Below are positions 16,536 to 25,411 of a stretch of 64,000 nucleotides of DNA, piece by piece; position 1 is the first letter of the stretch; each line of letters starts with the position of its first letter. The notes beneath the pieces are model-generated. The model worked only from the letters and a program-made list of their open reading frames with translations, searched no databases and was not told where the DNA came from. The stretch is from Deltaproteobacteria bacterium. GTDB lineage: Bacteria > Myxococcota > Myxococcia > Myxococcales > 40CM-4-68-19. Made by a program: the position numbers and the translations under genes. The stretch is from assembly GCA_005879535.1 (NCBI GenBank), contig VBKI01000051.1:3817-67816 (forward strand), in the 5' to 3' direction.

Positions 16536-18497
16536 TCAGTCTCGATACATGAGCAGAACCAGGCCGACCTCTTCCGCGCGAGGTGCCTTGCGCCAGCGTG
16601 CCGCCACGGACACCGGCCCGATGTGCACCCTCGCTTCCATGCCCAGCTCGTAGGAAGTGCTGGGTGAGGCGAGCGGCAGCCATCGCCAGCTTCCGGTTCC
16701 GACCAGCGCGGCCCGCTCGCCCCCTAGCAGGCGCAACAGCAATCCCGGGCCGACACCGGCCCGCATTCCGCTGTCGGAGAGCCCGTGCAGGTCCGGCGCA
16801 GCCAGCAGCTCGGCGTCCGCCGTGAGCGCCGCCGAGAGCGCGCCGCCGGATGAAACGAGGCCAGGTCCGCCGCCCACGGCGAGGATACCGGCGACACACG
16901 CGTCGCACCCGCCGTCGACCACACGCGTTGCGCCGACGCGCATCTTCCAGGAAACGCGTCGCTCGAAGCGATCGATCGGGTTCAGGCTCGTCACCTCGAC
17001 GAGTGAAGCTTCCTCCAGCCGGAGAACGCGCCGGCGGTCCGCAACGCTCACTCGCAGCTTGAAGAACTCGATCTGGGTTCGCGGCGAGAAGCCGGCGGGC
17101 GGATCGGCCAGGTCGTGGAGGGCCAGGCGCCCTTCCGCCAGAAGAGACGATCCATCCTCGCGAGAAGTGATGGCGCCCAGTCCGAGTCGCATCGAGCCAT
17201 GCCCCCGTTCGGGCCCACCGGCCGACGGTGGAGGAATGACCAAAGGCTGGCTCGGCACCCCGATCGCGCTTCGCCTCTCTAGGAGCCTCTGACGCAGAAG
17301 ATCGGCCGCCGGGTCCGCGCCAGTAACGATGTCGCGACCGTGACGCACGTCCACGAGGTCGACGGCGGCGTCGATGACTCGCACGCGCTCGTCGGTGGAC
17401 ATCGCATCGAGCGCTGCGGAATCTCCTCCTTCCGAGAGCCGCTCGACGGCGTCGAGATCGGCTCCGGTGAGCCCTGCGGTCCGGGCTCCGAGCTGCGTCC
17501 GTCCCGAGGCACGGAAGCGGACTGCCCGGACCAGGCCAGGGTTCGCAAAGAGTGCTTTTACGCTGTCGGCAGGAAGCGTCGCCGGCCCGAGGTGCGAGAG
17601 GAGCTCGAGATCGGAATCAGCGGCCTCGAGTGCGCCGAGAACGTGGTACGAGCAGTTCTCGGTGACGTAGTAGTAGTCGAACCAGGTCTGCCCCAGCTCC
17701 CAGAGGTGGCCGACGAGCATGGCGACCTGCCGCTGGTCCAGAGAGAGCTCGTACTCCCACAAGTCGCGCGACTCATAGTCCGCGTACTCGCGCACCTTGT
17801 AGAAGTAGGGCCGCGCGCTGAACTCACCCCGGAAGAGCCCGAAGAGGCCGTCGAACGCATACACGATGGCGTTCGAGGTATCGGTGACCGCCGCGAAGTC
17901 GACCGCCTGGTCGATGAGGTCGAGGCGCTCGCCGCTGCTTGCCACTTCCTCCTTGCCGAGGCGCAGGAAGGTGTGGCCGAACGCGGAAGCGGGATTGTTG
18001 AGGTAGTAGGAGGAGAAGACCAGGGCCACGGATCTGGCGCTGACCCTTCTCCAGAAGGCGTCGAACCGCGGGCAAGATCGCGGCGGCAGCCGCGAGAAAT
18101 CGATGCGGAGGGCGGTTGCGAGCCAGGCGAATCGTGCCGGAAAGCGGCACTGAGGATGCTCGAGCGATGGATTGGCGAGCTTCGCACCTTCGGGCGCGCC
18201 ATCTCCTGGAGCGAAGAACCCGGTAAGCGTCGCCTCGAGCTCCGCCGCGGGATCGCGTTTTCCCTGGGACGAAAGAAACAGGCCAGGCCCATCCGCTTCG
18301 CTCTGCCAGCCGCCGAGGAGCCGTTTGCGCCAGTGCCCGAGGCGGAGCCATGAGCGTTCTTCTGATAGCGACCTGTTCCGGGCCGCGGTCAGCAGCTCGG
18401 GCAGATACGTGGGATCGGGCTCGACGCCTTCTCCGGCAAGGGCGAACCCGGGCGCGGAAACAGTGAGGGCGAGGAGGACGGCGTGGGCCGGGCGCAT
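16536..18497 (-). CDS. Exported Lnb-type N-terminal domain (DUF4105) protein
   Basis: The 653-residue protein begins with a signal peptide (AHAVLLALTVSAPGFALA). The Lnb/DUF4105 domain spans about 130-330, with VALVFSSYYLNNPASAFGH, the conserved His in SAFGHTFLR and the conserved Cys in VTENCSYHVL. That Cys/His pair is typical of Lnb lipoprotein N-acyltransferases of the Lit/Lnb type. A long C-terminal region (about 430-650) with alternating strands may be an outer-membrane barrel. ATG 18497 was preferred to GTG 18545 because it places the signal peptide at the N-terminus. A strong hairpin overlaps its leader. The gene follows a DUF3015 gene on the same strand. Confidence 0.85.
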   Translation of the reverse strand: MRPAHAVLLALTVSAPGFALAGEGVEPDPTYLPELLTAARNRSLSEERSWLRLGHWRKRLLGGWQSEADGPGLFLSSQGKRDPAAELEATLTGFFAPGDGAPEGAKLANPSLEHPQCRFPARFAWLATALRIDFSRLPPRSCPRFDAFWRRVSARSVALVFSSYYLNNPASAFGHTFLRLGKEEVASSGERLDLIDQAVDFAAVTDTSNAIVYAFDGLFGLFRGEFSARPYFYKVREYADYESRDLWEYELSLDQRQVAMLVGHLWELGQTWFDYYYVTENCSYHVLGALEAADSDLELLSHLGPATLPADSVKALFANPGLVRAVRFRASGRTQLGARTAGLTGADLDAVERLSEGGDSAALDAMSTDERVRVIDAAVDLVDVRHGRDIVTGADPAADLLRQRLLERRSAIGVPSQPLVIPPPSAGGPERGHGSMRLGLGAITSREDGSSLLAEGRLALHDLADPPAGFSPRTQIEFFKLRVSVADRRRVLRLEEASLVEVTSLNPIDRFERRVSWKMRVGATRVVDGGCDACVAGILAVGGGPGLVSSGGALSAALTADAELLAAPDLHGLSDSGMRAGVGPGLLLRLLGGERAALVGTGSWRWLPLASPSTSYELGMEARVHIGPVSVAARWRKAPRAEEVGLVLLMYRD

Positions 18498-18506
18498 GCA
18501 CGTAAA

Positions 18507-18536
18507 TCGAAGGGAGCCTTTACGGACTCCCTTCGA
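18507..18536 (-). promoter_or_regulatory. Perfect hairpin in the leader of the Lnb-domain gene
   Basis: TCGAAGGGAG (18507-18516) and CTCCCTTCGA (18527-18536) form a perfect ten-base-pair stem with a ten-base loop. It starts right after the DUF3015 gene and ends nine bases before the ATG at 18497. A purine-rich GGAG lies in each-strand context within the stem, so the structure could hide the ribosome binding site or act as a weak terminator; only TTTA follows it. Confidence 0.5.
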
Positions 18537-18549
18537 CCGCGACACGAAC

Positions 18550-19050
18550 CTAACCGATCTTCCGGCACCCGAGCGAACTGTCCGAGCGCAGCTCCTTGAT
18601 CACGTTCTTCGAGACCTGCTGGACGGGGGTCTTCTCGCCGGGGAAGAGCTGTGCGAAGCGCTTCTGCAGGGTGACGCCGACGGCCTTCGCATCCTTGCAG
18701 CCGGCCATCGCGCTCAACGTGGTGATGGTCTCACCGCTGCCACGCGCGGCGTCCTTCGCCAGCGCCTCGCGGTTGCCCTCAATGAAGGTCATGGCTCCTT
18801 GCGTACCAGCCGACTCTACGCAGTTCGACGTGCCGGAAGTGATCCCGAAGGTCTGAGTCCCGAACGTGTTGTTCGTGGTCGCGGCCAGGATCTGGATCAT
18901 CCCCTTCTGATCACCGAAGACCATCGAGCCGAGCCCACAGCCAGCCAATCCGTACGTCGACTTTCCGGTCGCAGCCGGATTCTCTGCGTCCGCGTACGCA
19001 ACCCCTGCGCTCAGGACGAAAGCAACCAGTACCCACCGTGCTCGACGCAT
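18550..19050 (-). CDS. DUF3015 family exported protein
   Basis: The 166-residue product has a signal peptide (RRARWVLVAFVLSAGVAYA) and the DUF3015 pattern: YGLAGCGLGSM near the mature start, QILAATTNNTFGTQTFGIT, then SNCV and a C-terminal SSLGCRKIG. Conserved cysteines may form a disulfide. Function is unknown. It is upstream of the Lnb-domain gene, separated by a hairpin, and is likely co-transcribed in part. Confidence 0.88.
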   Translation of the reverse strand: MRRARWVLVAFVLSAGVAYADAENPAATGKSTYGLAGCGLGSMVFGDQKGMIQILAATTNNTFGTQTFGITSGTSNCVESAGTQGAMTFIEGNREALAKDAARGSGETITTLSAMAGCKDAKAVGVTLQKRFAQLFPGEKTPVQQVSKNVIKELRSDSSLGCRKIG

Positions 19051-19218
19051 TCATCCCCTCCTTCATTTGGAAATCCCCCATCCTCCTGACGGGGACGCCA
19101 CGCTACACCAAAGCGTCCGTTGCCGTCATTCCGCGCGCAGGCTGCTCAAATCGATTCCGTTGAATCCGATACCCAGGCAGGCGGCACTCTCCGCCAGCAT
19201 GCGGCGGCTCCCAATCCC

Positions 19219-20346
19219 TCACTCCCGCGTCGGCGCCTCCACTCCGACCAGGTGAGGTTCCCGCACGGGCGGCCGATAGATGCGGTCGGAAGGCTCCGGC
19301 CGCCGCGCCCGCGGCGGCCAGGAGAGCGTGAGCGGCCGGTTCTCGCGCGCGCTCTTCAGCGCCGCGACGATGATGCGGACGTCGCGCAGGCCTTCCTCGC
19401 CGTCCGGCTCCACCGGCGTGTCGTCCAGGATCGCCTTGGAGAACGCGAGCAGCTCCGGAGCGAACTGGTCGGCGGGCTTGAACTTCCGCACGCGCTCCTT
19501 GCCGCCCACCGAGAGGCGCAGCTCGCGCGGTCCCGAGTACTCGTAGCCGTCGTGCAGCTCGACGTGTCCTTTGGTGCCGACCAGCCGGTAGTGGTCCTGC
19601 TCGTACGAACCGAAACTGACGGTGAACTGGGCAACGCGCCCGCCGGGAAACTTGAGCAGCACCGCCATGCCTTCGTGGACTTCCGCGAATCTGTCGTCGT
19701 CGCGCCGGTCCATCCGCAAGGCGAAGACCTCGATCGGGTCGGCCCGGAACAGGTAGCGCGCGGCATTGATGCAATACGTACCCAGGTCCCAGATGGCGCC
19801 GCCGCCGCGATCCGCCGAGGTGCGGATGTTTCCCGGCCGCACCTGGTAAGCGAACGCGCTGGTGAAGAACCGCGGTTCGCCGATCCGGCCTTGCTCGATC
19901 AGCCGGACCGCCTCGAGGTTCGACTCCTCGAAGTGCAGACGGTACGCGGTCATCAGCTTCACGCCTGCTTCCTTGCAGGCGTCGATCATGCGCCGGCACT
20001 CCTCCTCGCTGACCGCCAGCGGCTTCTCGCAGAGGACGTGCACGCCTTCCTTCGCGCAGCGCACCGCGAAGTCCACGTGCTTGTCGTTGGGCTCCGCGAT
20101 GTAGACGGCGTCCACGTCGGGCCGGTCCAGCACGTCGTCCAAAGCCCGGACGTCGTAGGCATCGCAGCGGTACTTGCGCGCCAGCTTCGCCCGCTTTTCC
20201 GCGTCGCCGGAAACCAGCGCGACCAGCTTCGAGTTCTTCGCATGAGCGAACGCAGGCAGCACGGCGGCCTGCGCGATGTGCCCCAGCCCGATCACCGCGT
20301 AACCGACCTGGCGGCTGCCTTTCTCCCTGCCGGTCTTCCTCGCCAT
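19219..20346 (-). CDS. Gfo/Idh/MocA family oxidoreductase
   Basis: This NAD(P)-dependent dehydrogenase of sugar-like substrates has 375 residues. The Rossmann motif is VIGLGHIAQAAVLPAF (18-33) and the catalytic EKP motif occurs in HVLCEKPLAVSEEE. The C-terminal substrate domain contains GGGAIWDLGTYCINAARYL, characteristic of glucose-fructose oxidoreductase-type enzymes. There is no N-terminal Tat signal, so it is probably cytoplasmic. It lies next to a minus-strand FHA gene with nine bases between them. The substrate cannot be assigned. Confidence 0.92.
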   Translation of the reverse strand: MARKTGREKGSRQVGYAVIGLGHIAQAAVLPAFAHAKNSKLVALVSGDAEKRAKLARKYRCDAYDVRALDDVLDRPDVDAVYIAEPNDKHVDFAVRCAKEGVHVLCEKPLAVSEEECRRMIDACKEAGVKLMTAYRLHFEESNLEAVRLIEQGRIGEPRFFTSAFAYQVRPGNIRTSADRGGGAIWDLGTYCINAARYLFRADPIEVFALRMDRRDDDRFAEVHEGMAVLLKFPGGRVAQFTVSFGSYEQDHYRLVGTKGHVELHDGYEYSGPRELRLSVGGKERVRKFKPADQFAPELLAFSKAILDDTPVEPDGEEGLRDVRIIVAALKSARENRPLTLSWPPRARRPEPSDRIYRPPVREPHLVGVEAPTRE

Positions 20347-20355
20347 GCGGGGAAG

Positions 20356-21279
20356 TTACGCACGCGCGGCATGGAGGGCGGGTGCCCAGCGCAGGCTGAG
20401 CGCATCGGCGAGGACGACGTGCGTCTCCCCCGACAGAAGGAGCTGCCGGAAGGGTGGGCCGTGCAGGATGCGCGATCCGTTGGTGCTCGCCGTGTCGATG
20501 GCCCAGACCTCGTCGTCGACGCTCAGCAACACGAGGTGGACGCGCGAGAGGTTGCCCTCGTCGACGCCGCCGTGGCTGCAGCGGTCGTCGCGGCCGACGA
20601 GGATCCCGCGCTCGAGCTGGTCGCTCCAGACCGCGTGCGTCGAGGTGAGATCGCCGGCCTGTGGGGAGCTGGACTGGATGGTGATGGTGGCGAGCTTGAG
20701 CGCGTTGGCTGACGGCGCCGCCCGCGACTTGAGCGGCTGCGGCGGCGGGAGGATCTCCTGGTTGCGCGGGGCGAAGCCGCGCCAGGTCTCGTCGGCATCG
20801 TGCGACCAGGGTTTCGCCGAGGGACCGGTGGGAAAGAGGAAGACCACGTAGCTTGCCACCCGCAGGAAGAGGGGCCCGCGGCTGGCGATCGCCTCGCAGC
20901 GCTTGCCGTCCTCCGAGAGCAGGCCGCAGCGGGAGCGCAGATCGATGGCGCGCAGATGGAGCTGTCCCGCAGCCCCGCGGGTGGCTCGCAGCAGCAGGTG
21001 TCGCAGCGAGACGTCCTGATCGCGCGAGAGCACCACGTCGCACCGCTCGTGCCGTCCGAGGATCAGATGAGCGATCCCGGAGGCGGGCAGGCGCAGGTGC
21101 GCATGGGCATCGAAGACTCCGTTGCCGTCGACCGCGGCGATCAGCACTCCTTCCGCGGGCTGCGCCTGGTGGGCAGTGCGCAGCGCGGCGAAGTGCTTGC
21201 GGAAGACAGCGGCGAACGGGTCGTCGGCGAGATCTGCGTGCCAGGTCTGGCGCGAGAGCGGCTCGTCTTCCGACGCCAT
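20356..21279 (-). CDS. Protein with two FHA domains
   Basis: The 307-residue protein probably binds phosphothreonine. The N-terminal FHA-like domain (about 60-150) contains LILGRHERCDVVLSRD and VSLRHLLLR. The C-terminal FHA domain (about 215-300) contains ILVGRDDRC, LSRVHLVLLSVDD and IDTASTNGSRI. The linker (about 150-210) is proline-rich. ATG 21279 begins the clear coding sequence; the frame upstream is antisense to the aromatic fusion gene. Both domains keep the GR, S-R-H and (in the second) N-G core residues. A partner Ser/Thr kinase is not in the window. Confidence 0.85.
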   Translation of the reverse strand: MASEDEPLSRQTWHADLADDPFAAVFRKHFAALRTAHQAQPAEGVLIAAVDGNGVFDAHAHLRLPASGIAHLILGRHERCDVVLSRDQDVSLRHLLLRATRGAAGQLHLRAIDLRSRCGLLSEDGKRCEAIASRGPLFLRVASYVVFLFPTGPSAKPWSHDADETWRGFAPRNQEILPPPQPLKSRAAPSANALKLATITIQSSSPQAGDLTSTHAVWSDQLERGILVGRDDRCSHGGVDEGNLSRVHLVLLSVDDEVWAIDTASTNGSRILHGPPFRQLLLSGETHVVLADALSLRWAPALHAARA

Positions 21280-21351
21280 CGGGCGAGAATAGCAGCATTT
21301 GATGGTGTCCCCGCTCCGGTTTGATACAACTACCGTTTTCGGAGGGCCGTC

Positions 21352-23268
21352 GTGCTGCGGGAAATCGCGGACCGGGAAGCTGCTGCGAAGGCGAAGGACA
21401 TCGACCTGAAGGTCGGATACCAGGGCGAGCCGGGCGCATACGGCGAAGTGGCCGCGGCGGCCCATGGCGGGATTCCGCGGGGATTTGCGAGCTTCGAAAA
21501 GCTGCTCGAGGCGTTGCGTGACGGCGAGATCGACGAAGCCGTCCTGCCGATGGAAAACGCGGTGGTCGGCGCGATCACCGAGGCGCTCGAGCCGTTCGCG
21601 GCCTTCGTCTCCGAGGGCCTGGAGCTCGTCGCCGTCGCCCTCACCAGCGTCCCGGTCCGCCTCTCGCTCGCGGCGCGGCCCGGTACGCCGCTCGCCGCGG
21701 TCAAGCGCGCCTGGTCGCACCCCGCCGCCCTTCGCCAATGCACCCGCCGCCTCGCGCAGATGGGGATCGAGCGCGTGGTCTGCTACGACACGGCGGGCGC
21801 GGCGCAGATCGTCGCGCACGACGCTTCGACGGATGCCGCGGTCTGCTCGCGCCGCGCCGCCGAGCGCTACGGGCTGGAGGTTCTGGTCGAGGACGTCTCC
21901 GACAAGGAGCAGAATGGCACCCGGTTCGTCCATCTGCGGATGGCGGATCACGCGCGCGCGCAGGTTTCGCTCGCCTTCTTGCGCACCAGCAGCATGACGG
22001 CAACGGGGCGGCTCGACGTCCTCACCGGCGCGACTCTTCTGCCGCTCGCGGGCAGCGCGGAGTTTCCGGTCCGGATGTGGGTGCTCGGCGCGGACGCCGC
22101 CCGGCTGCAGGCGCTTGCTCCGGCGCGCGACGTCCAGGTCATTTCGCTCGGGCAGCCCGCGGCGCACGCCGCGAAGATCACGCCGCCGAAGCAGGGAACG
22201 GAACCGGTGGTGAAGTCACTGCCGCACGCGACGGCGCGCAAGGCGCCCACCGTCGTCGAAGTCGGTCCGCTGCGCATCGGGGCAGGCGCCCGCGCGGTGA
22301 TCGCAGGGCCGTGCTCGGTGGAGAGCGCGGAGCAGGTGATGCGCATCGCGCGCGAGGTCGCCTCCTGCGGCGCCACCGCACTGCGCGGAGGGATCTTCAA
22401 GCCGCGCACCAACCCGTACGCCTTCCAGGGCCACGGCCTGGAAGCTCTCGACTGGCTCGTCGCGGCCGGCAAGTCGACCGGCCTGCCGGTGGTCACCGAA
22501 GTGATGGCCGTCGACCAGGTGAGACCGGTCGCGGAGAAAGCCGACGTGCTGCAGATCGGCGCTCGCAACATGCAGAACTTCGATCTGCTGCGCGCGGTCG
22601 GACGGGCCGGCCGTCCCGTCCTCCTCAAGCGCGGCGCGGGCTCCACGGTCGACGAATGGCTCGGAGCGGCCGAGTACGTGATGGCGGCCGGAGAGCTGCG
22701 CGTGATCCTCTGCGAGCGCGGCATCCGCACCTTCGAGACCGCCACGCGGAACACGCTGGACGTCGGCGGCATGCTGGCGGCGAGACCGCTGACGCACTTG
22801 CCGATCATCGCCGACCCCTCGCACGCAGCGGGCCGCGCCGACCTGGTGGAAGGCCTCGCACGCGCCGCCTGGTCCGCGGGGGCCGACGGCCTGATCGTGG
22901 AGGTGCACGACGACCCCGCGCGGGCCTTGTCCGATGCGGAGCAAGCGCTGGTCCCCGCCCGTTTCGCCGAGCTGGCGCGCAATCTCGCGCTGCATCCCGA
23001 CGCGCGCCTGCCCCTGGCCCAGCTCCGCGCCTGGGTCGACGCCATCGATCACGATCTCGGCGTCCTCGTGCAGCGCCGGCTGGAGGTGGCGAAAGTGATC
23101 GGCGATTCGAAGCGGCAGACGGGACGCGCGGTTCTCGATCCGCGGCGCGAGGCGGCGGTCCGGCGGACGTACCAGGAGGCGTTGCCGGGAAGCAAGCTGC
23201 TCGCCGACAAGCTCGTCGATCTGCTCCTCGAAGCAGCGAAGGCGCAGCAGAGCATCGACGAGGATTAG
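21352..23268 (+). CDS. Prephenate dehydratase-DAHP synthase-chorismate mutase fusion
   Basis: The 638-residue protein joins three aromatic-pathway activities. Residues about 20-200 are a prephenate dehydratase domain ([26 protein letters not shown], catalytic TRF in NGTRFVHL). Residues about 300-545 are a type I-beta DAHP synthase ([72 protein letters not shown]). Residues about 555-635 are an AroQ chorismate mutase ([26 protein letters not shown]). The stretch 205-280, where PheA proteins carry an ACT domain, is shortened and lacks recognisable ACT feedback motifs. It starts at GTG 21352. TyrA is separate at 27783. The protein may commit and direct flux to phenylalanine. Confidence 0.9.
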   Translation: MLREIADREAAAKAKDIDLKVGYQGEPGAYGEVAAAAHGGIPRGFASFEKLLEALRDGEIDEAVLPMENAVVGAITEALEPFAAFVSEGLELVAVALTSVPVRLSLAARPGTPLAAVKRAWSHPAALRQCTRRLAQMGIERVVCYDTAGAAQIVAHDASTDAAVCSRRAAERYGLEVLVEDVSDKEQNGTRFVHLRMADHARAQVSLAFLRTSSMTATGRLDVLTGATLLPLAGSAEFPVRMWVLGADAARLQALAPARDVQVISLGQPAAHAAKITPPKQGTEPVVKSLPHATARKAPTVVEVGPLRIGAGARAVIAGPCSVESAEQVMRIAREVASCGATALRGGIFKPRTNPYAFQGHGLEALDWLVAAGKSTGLPVVTEVMAVDQVRPVAEKADVLQIGARNMQNFDLLRAVGRAGRPVLLKRGAGSTVDEWLGAAEYVMAAGELRVILCERGIRTFETATRNTLDVGGMLAARPLTHLPIIADPSHAAGRADLVEGLARAAWSAGADGLIVEVHDDPARALSDAEQALVPARFAELARNLALHPDARLPLAQLRAWVDAIDHDLGVLVQRRLEVAKVIGDSKRQTGRAVLDPRREAAVRRTYQEALPGSKLLADKLVDLLLEAAKAQQSIDED

Positions 23269-23274
23269 GGGCTC

Positions 23275-23291
23275 CCGCACCCGGGGTGCGG
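23275..23291. repeat. Palindromic repeat, copy A (degenerate)
   Basis: CCGCACC (23275-23281) and GGTGCGG (23285-23291) form a seven-base-pair stem just after the aromatic fusion gene. The core is shared with copies near 28709, 31155 and 61418, but the outer arms are degraded here. It may add to transcription termination. Confidence 0.5.
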
Positions 23292-23320
23292 TTATGCGCC
23301 TGCGCTTGTGACTGTGCCCA

Positions 23321-23360
23321 AGTACAGTTTTTCCAACATCATTCATTGACCAGTACAGTT
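23321..23360. promoter_or_regulatory. Direct repeat AGTACAGTT upstream of an EamA gene
   Basis: AGTACAGTT occurs at 23321-23329 and 23352-23360, 31 bases apart (about three helical turns). It lies 67-106 bases before the transporter start. It resembles the paired operators of MocR/GntR-type regulators that often control EamA exporters, but no such regulator is encoded nearby. Confidence 0.3.
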
Positions 23361-23426
23361 GCCCGGGGATTCGAGGTCCGCCTGTGGCTGGATCGGTCGG
23401 CGCCGTGCTGCATCTGATCGCCCATC

Positions 23427-24290
23427 ATGAAGACCGATCGCTCCCGCGTCCTGCTCGCTCTCGGATCGCTCTACGTGATCTGGGGGTCCACGTTCCTCGG
23501 GATCCGGATCGCGCTCGAGGGCTATCCGCCGCTGATGCTCGCCGGTCTTCGCTTCGCAATCGCGGGTGGCGTGACCTACGCCTGGGTGCGCGCCCGCGGC
23601 GTTCCGCCGCCGACGCGGACGCAATGGCGGTCCTCGTTGATCGTGGGAACGCTTCTGACGTGCGCGAATGCCTGCGTGGTGATCGCCGAGCAGTGGGTGA
23701 GCTCGGGCGTTGCCGCGGTGGCGATCGCGTCGGTGCCGCTCTGGGTGGCTCTCATCGCCGGCCTTTTTGGACGCTGGCCTTCGGGCGGCGAATGGCTCGG
23801 TCTCGCCGTCGGACTGGCCGGCGTGGCGATCCTGCAGACCGGCGGGGATCTCCGCGCGAGCCCGGCCGGTGCCGCGGTGCTCACGGTGAGCTGCGCGAGC
23901 TGGGCGCTCGGCTCGATCTGGAGCCGCCGACTGCCGCTGCCCACGGGATTGATGTCGAGCGCCGCGCAGATGCTCGCCGGAGGGTTCGTGCTACTCGTGT
24001 TCGCCGTGCTCCACGGCGAACGGATCACCGCCGTGCCTTCGCTGCGCGCGACCGCGGCGCTCGGATACCTGATCGTCGCCGGCTCGATCATCGGGTACAG
24101 CGCGTACCAGTTCCTGCTCTCCCGCGTGCGGCCCACGCTCGCCGCAAGCTACGCCTACGTCAATCCGGTGGTCGCGGTCGGCCTTGGCGCGGCGGTAGCC
24201 GGAGAGAGCGTCGCGCCGCGCGCGGTGGGAGCGCTCGCGCTGATTCTCGGTGGAGTCGCCATGCTGGCGATCCGTCGCCAGGCCGCGTAG
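23427..24290 (+). CDS. EamA/DMT-family exporter
   Basis: The 287-residue protein has about ten transmembrane helices in two EamA halves. The N-terminal half has YVIWGSTFLGIRIALEGYP and LRFAIAGGV, a typical EamA opening. The second half has ILTVSCASWALGS-like packing (AVLTVSCASWALGSIWSRR) and SYAYVNPVVAVGLGA near the end. These are drug/metabolite or amino acid exporters of the YedA type. It is followed 32 bases later by glycosyltransferase genes, probably on the same transcript. Confidence 0.92.
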   Translation: MKTDRSRVLLALGSLYVIWGSTFLGIRIALEGYPPLMLAGLRFAIAGGVTYAWVRARGVPPPTRTQWRSSLIVGTLLTCANACVVIAEQWVSSGVAAVAIASVPLWVALIAGLFGRWPSGGEWLGLAVGLAGVAILQTGGDLRASPAGAAVLTVSCASWALGSIWSRRLPLPTGLMSSAAQMLAGGFVLLVFAVLHGERITAVPSLRATAALGYLIVAGSIIGYSAYQFLLSRVRPTLAASYAYVNPVVAVGLGAAVAGESVAPRAVGALALILGGVAMLAIRRQAA

Positions 24291-24322
24291 CCGCCAGGAA
24301 GGGCCGTGCCTACCTTTGGGGC

Positions 24323-25411
24323 ATGAGCGTCCGCGTCGCCCACCTGATCTACGGGCTGTGGCTGGGCGGCCTGGAGCAGCTCGTGGTGCACCTCGCGGCG
24401 CGCAGCCGCGCCCGTGGCATCGACTCCTGCATCGTCGCGCTCGGAGAGGACGGACCGGTCCGGCCGCTCGCGCAGGAGCAGGGCATCGACGTCGAGGTGC
24501 TCCCCGTCGACGGCATGAGCGTCTCGGCGCTGCTCGGGATTCGCCGCGCGCTCGAGAAGCACGGCGCGACGGTGCTGCACGCGCACGATCTCGGCCCCTG
24601 GCTCAACGCCGTCGCGGTCCGCGCCTTGCGTCCGAGGACCCGCGTCATGGCGACCTTCCACGAACAGCGCACGCCACAGGGAAAGAAGCGGCACGCTGCG
24701 GTGCTGGCGGCGCACGCGACCGACGCTCTGGTCGCCTGCGGCGACAAGGTACGGCAGGACATCCTCGACTGGGCGCCGGCCGGCGCGCGCGTGCCGGTGA
24801 TCGCGAACGGCGTCCCGCTCGAGGCGAGCGCCTTCGCCGCGCGGGAGGCGGCGCGCGCCGAACTGTTCGTACCCGAAGACGCCGTGGCCATCGGCTACGC
24901 CGGGACGTTGCGCGAAATCAAGGGGCCGGATCGGCTGCTGCAGTCGTTTCTCGACAAGTTCGCGGACCGCGGCGACGTGCACCTGTACTTGATCGGCGCC
25001 GGCGTGATGGAAGATTCCCTGCGCGCTGCCGCGCGAGGGCACGGCAACGTCCATTTCACCGGGTTGATCCCGAACGCCTCGCGCCTTCTTCCAGCGCTCG
25101 ACGTCTACGCCCAGACCTCGTTGAGCGAAGGCAGATCGCTGAGCATGCTGGAAGCGATGGCCGTGGGCCTTCCCACGCTGGCGCACGACCTGCAGCCGGT
25201 TCGTGAGATCCACCGGCACGAGGAGACCGCGCTGCTCGTCCCGCTCGGCGATCGCGCCGGTCTCGGCTCGGCGCTGCAGCGGCTCGCCGGCGATCCGGTG
25301 CTCCGCGCCCGCCTCGGGGCGAATGCGCGGGAACAGGCGCGGCGCCATTCCATCGAGCCGATGGTCGACGCGTACGAGGCACTCTACCGCGAGCTCGCTG
25401 CCCGGTCGTGA
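24323..25411 (+). CDS. GT4-family glycosyltransferase
   Basis: The 362-residue protein has the GT-B fold. The N-terminal half has IYGLWLGGLEQLVVHLA and VLHAHDLGPWLNAVAVRAL. The C-terminal half has IGYAGTLREIKGPDRLLQ, the catalytic/sugar-binding EGRSLSMLEAMAVGLP and DYAQTSLSE-like YAQTSLSEGRSLS. The ATG at 24323 was chosen since the upstream frame is antisense-like. It overlaps the next glycosyltransferase by four bases. It probably adds sugars in surface polysaccharide or glycolipid synthesis. Confidence 0.9.
   Translation: MSVRVAHLIYGLWLGGLEQLVVHLAARSRARGIDSCIVALGEDGPVRPLAQEQGIDVEVLPVDGMSVSALLGIRRALEKHGATVLHAHDLGPWLNAVAVRALRPRTRVMATFHEQRTPQGKKRHAAVLAAHATDALVACGDKVRQDILDWAPAGARVPVIANGVPLEASAFAAREAARAELFVPEDAVAIGYAGTLREIKGPDRLLQSFLDKFADRGDVHLYLIGAGVMEDSLRAAARGHGNVHFTGLIPNASRLLPALDVYAQTSLSEGRSLSMLEAMAVGLPTLAHDLQPVREIHRHEETALLVPLGDRAGLGSALQRLAGDPVLRARLGANAREQARRHSIEPMVDAYEALYRELAARS

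Noticed and set aside
19120-20712. A 530-codon plus-strand frame
   Set aside because: It overlaps the Gfo/Idh/MocA gene and the FHA gene on the other strand and has no domain of its own.
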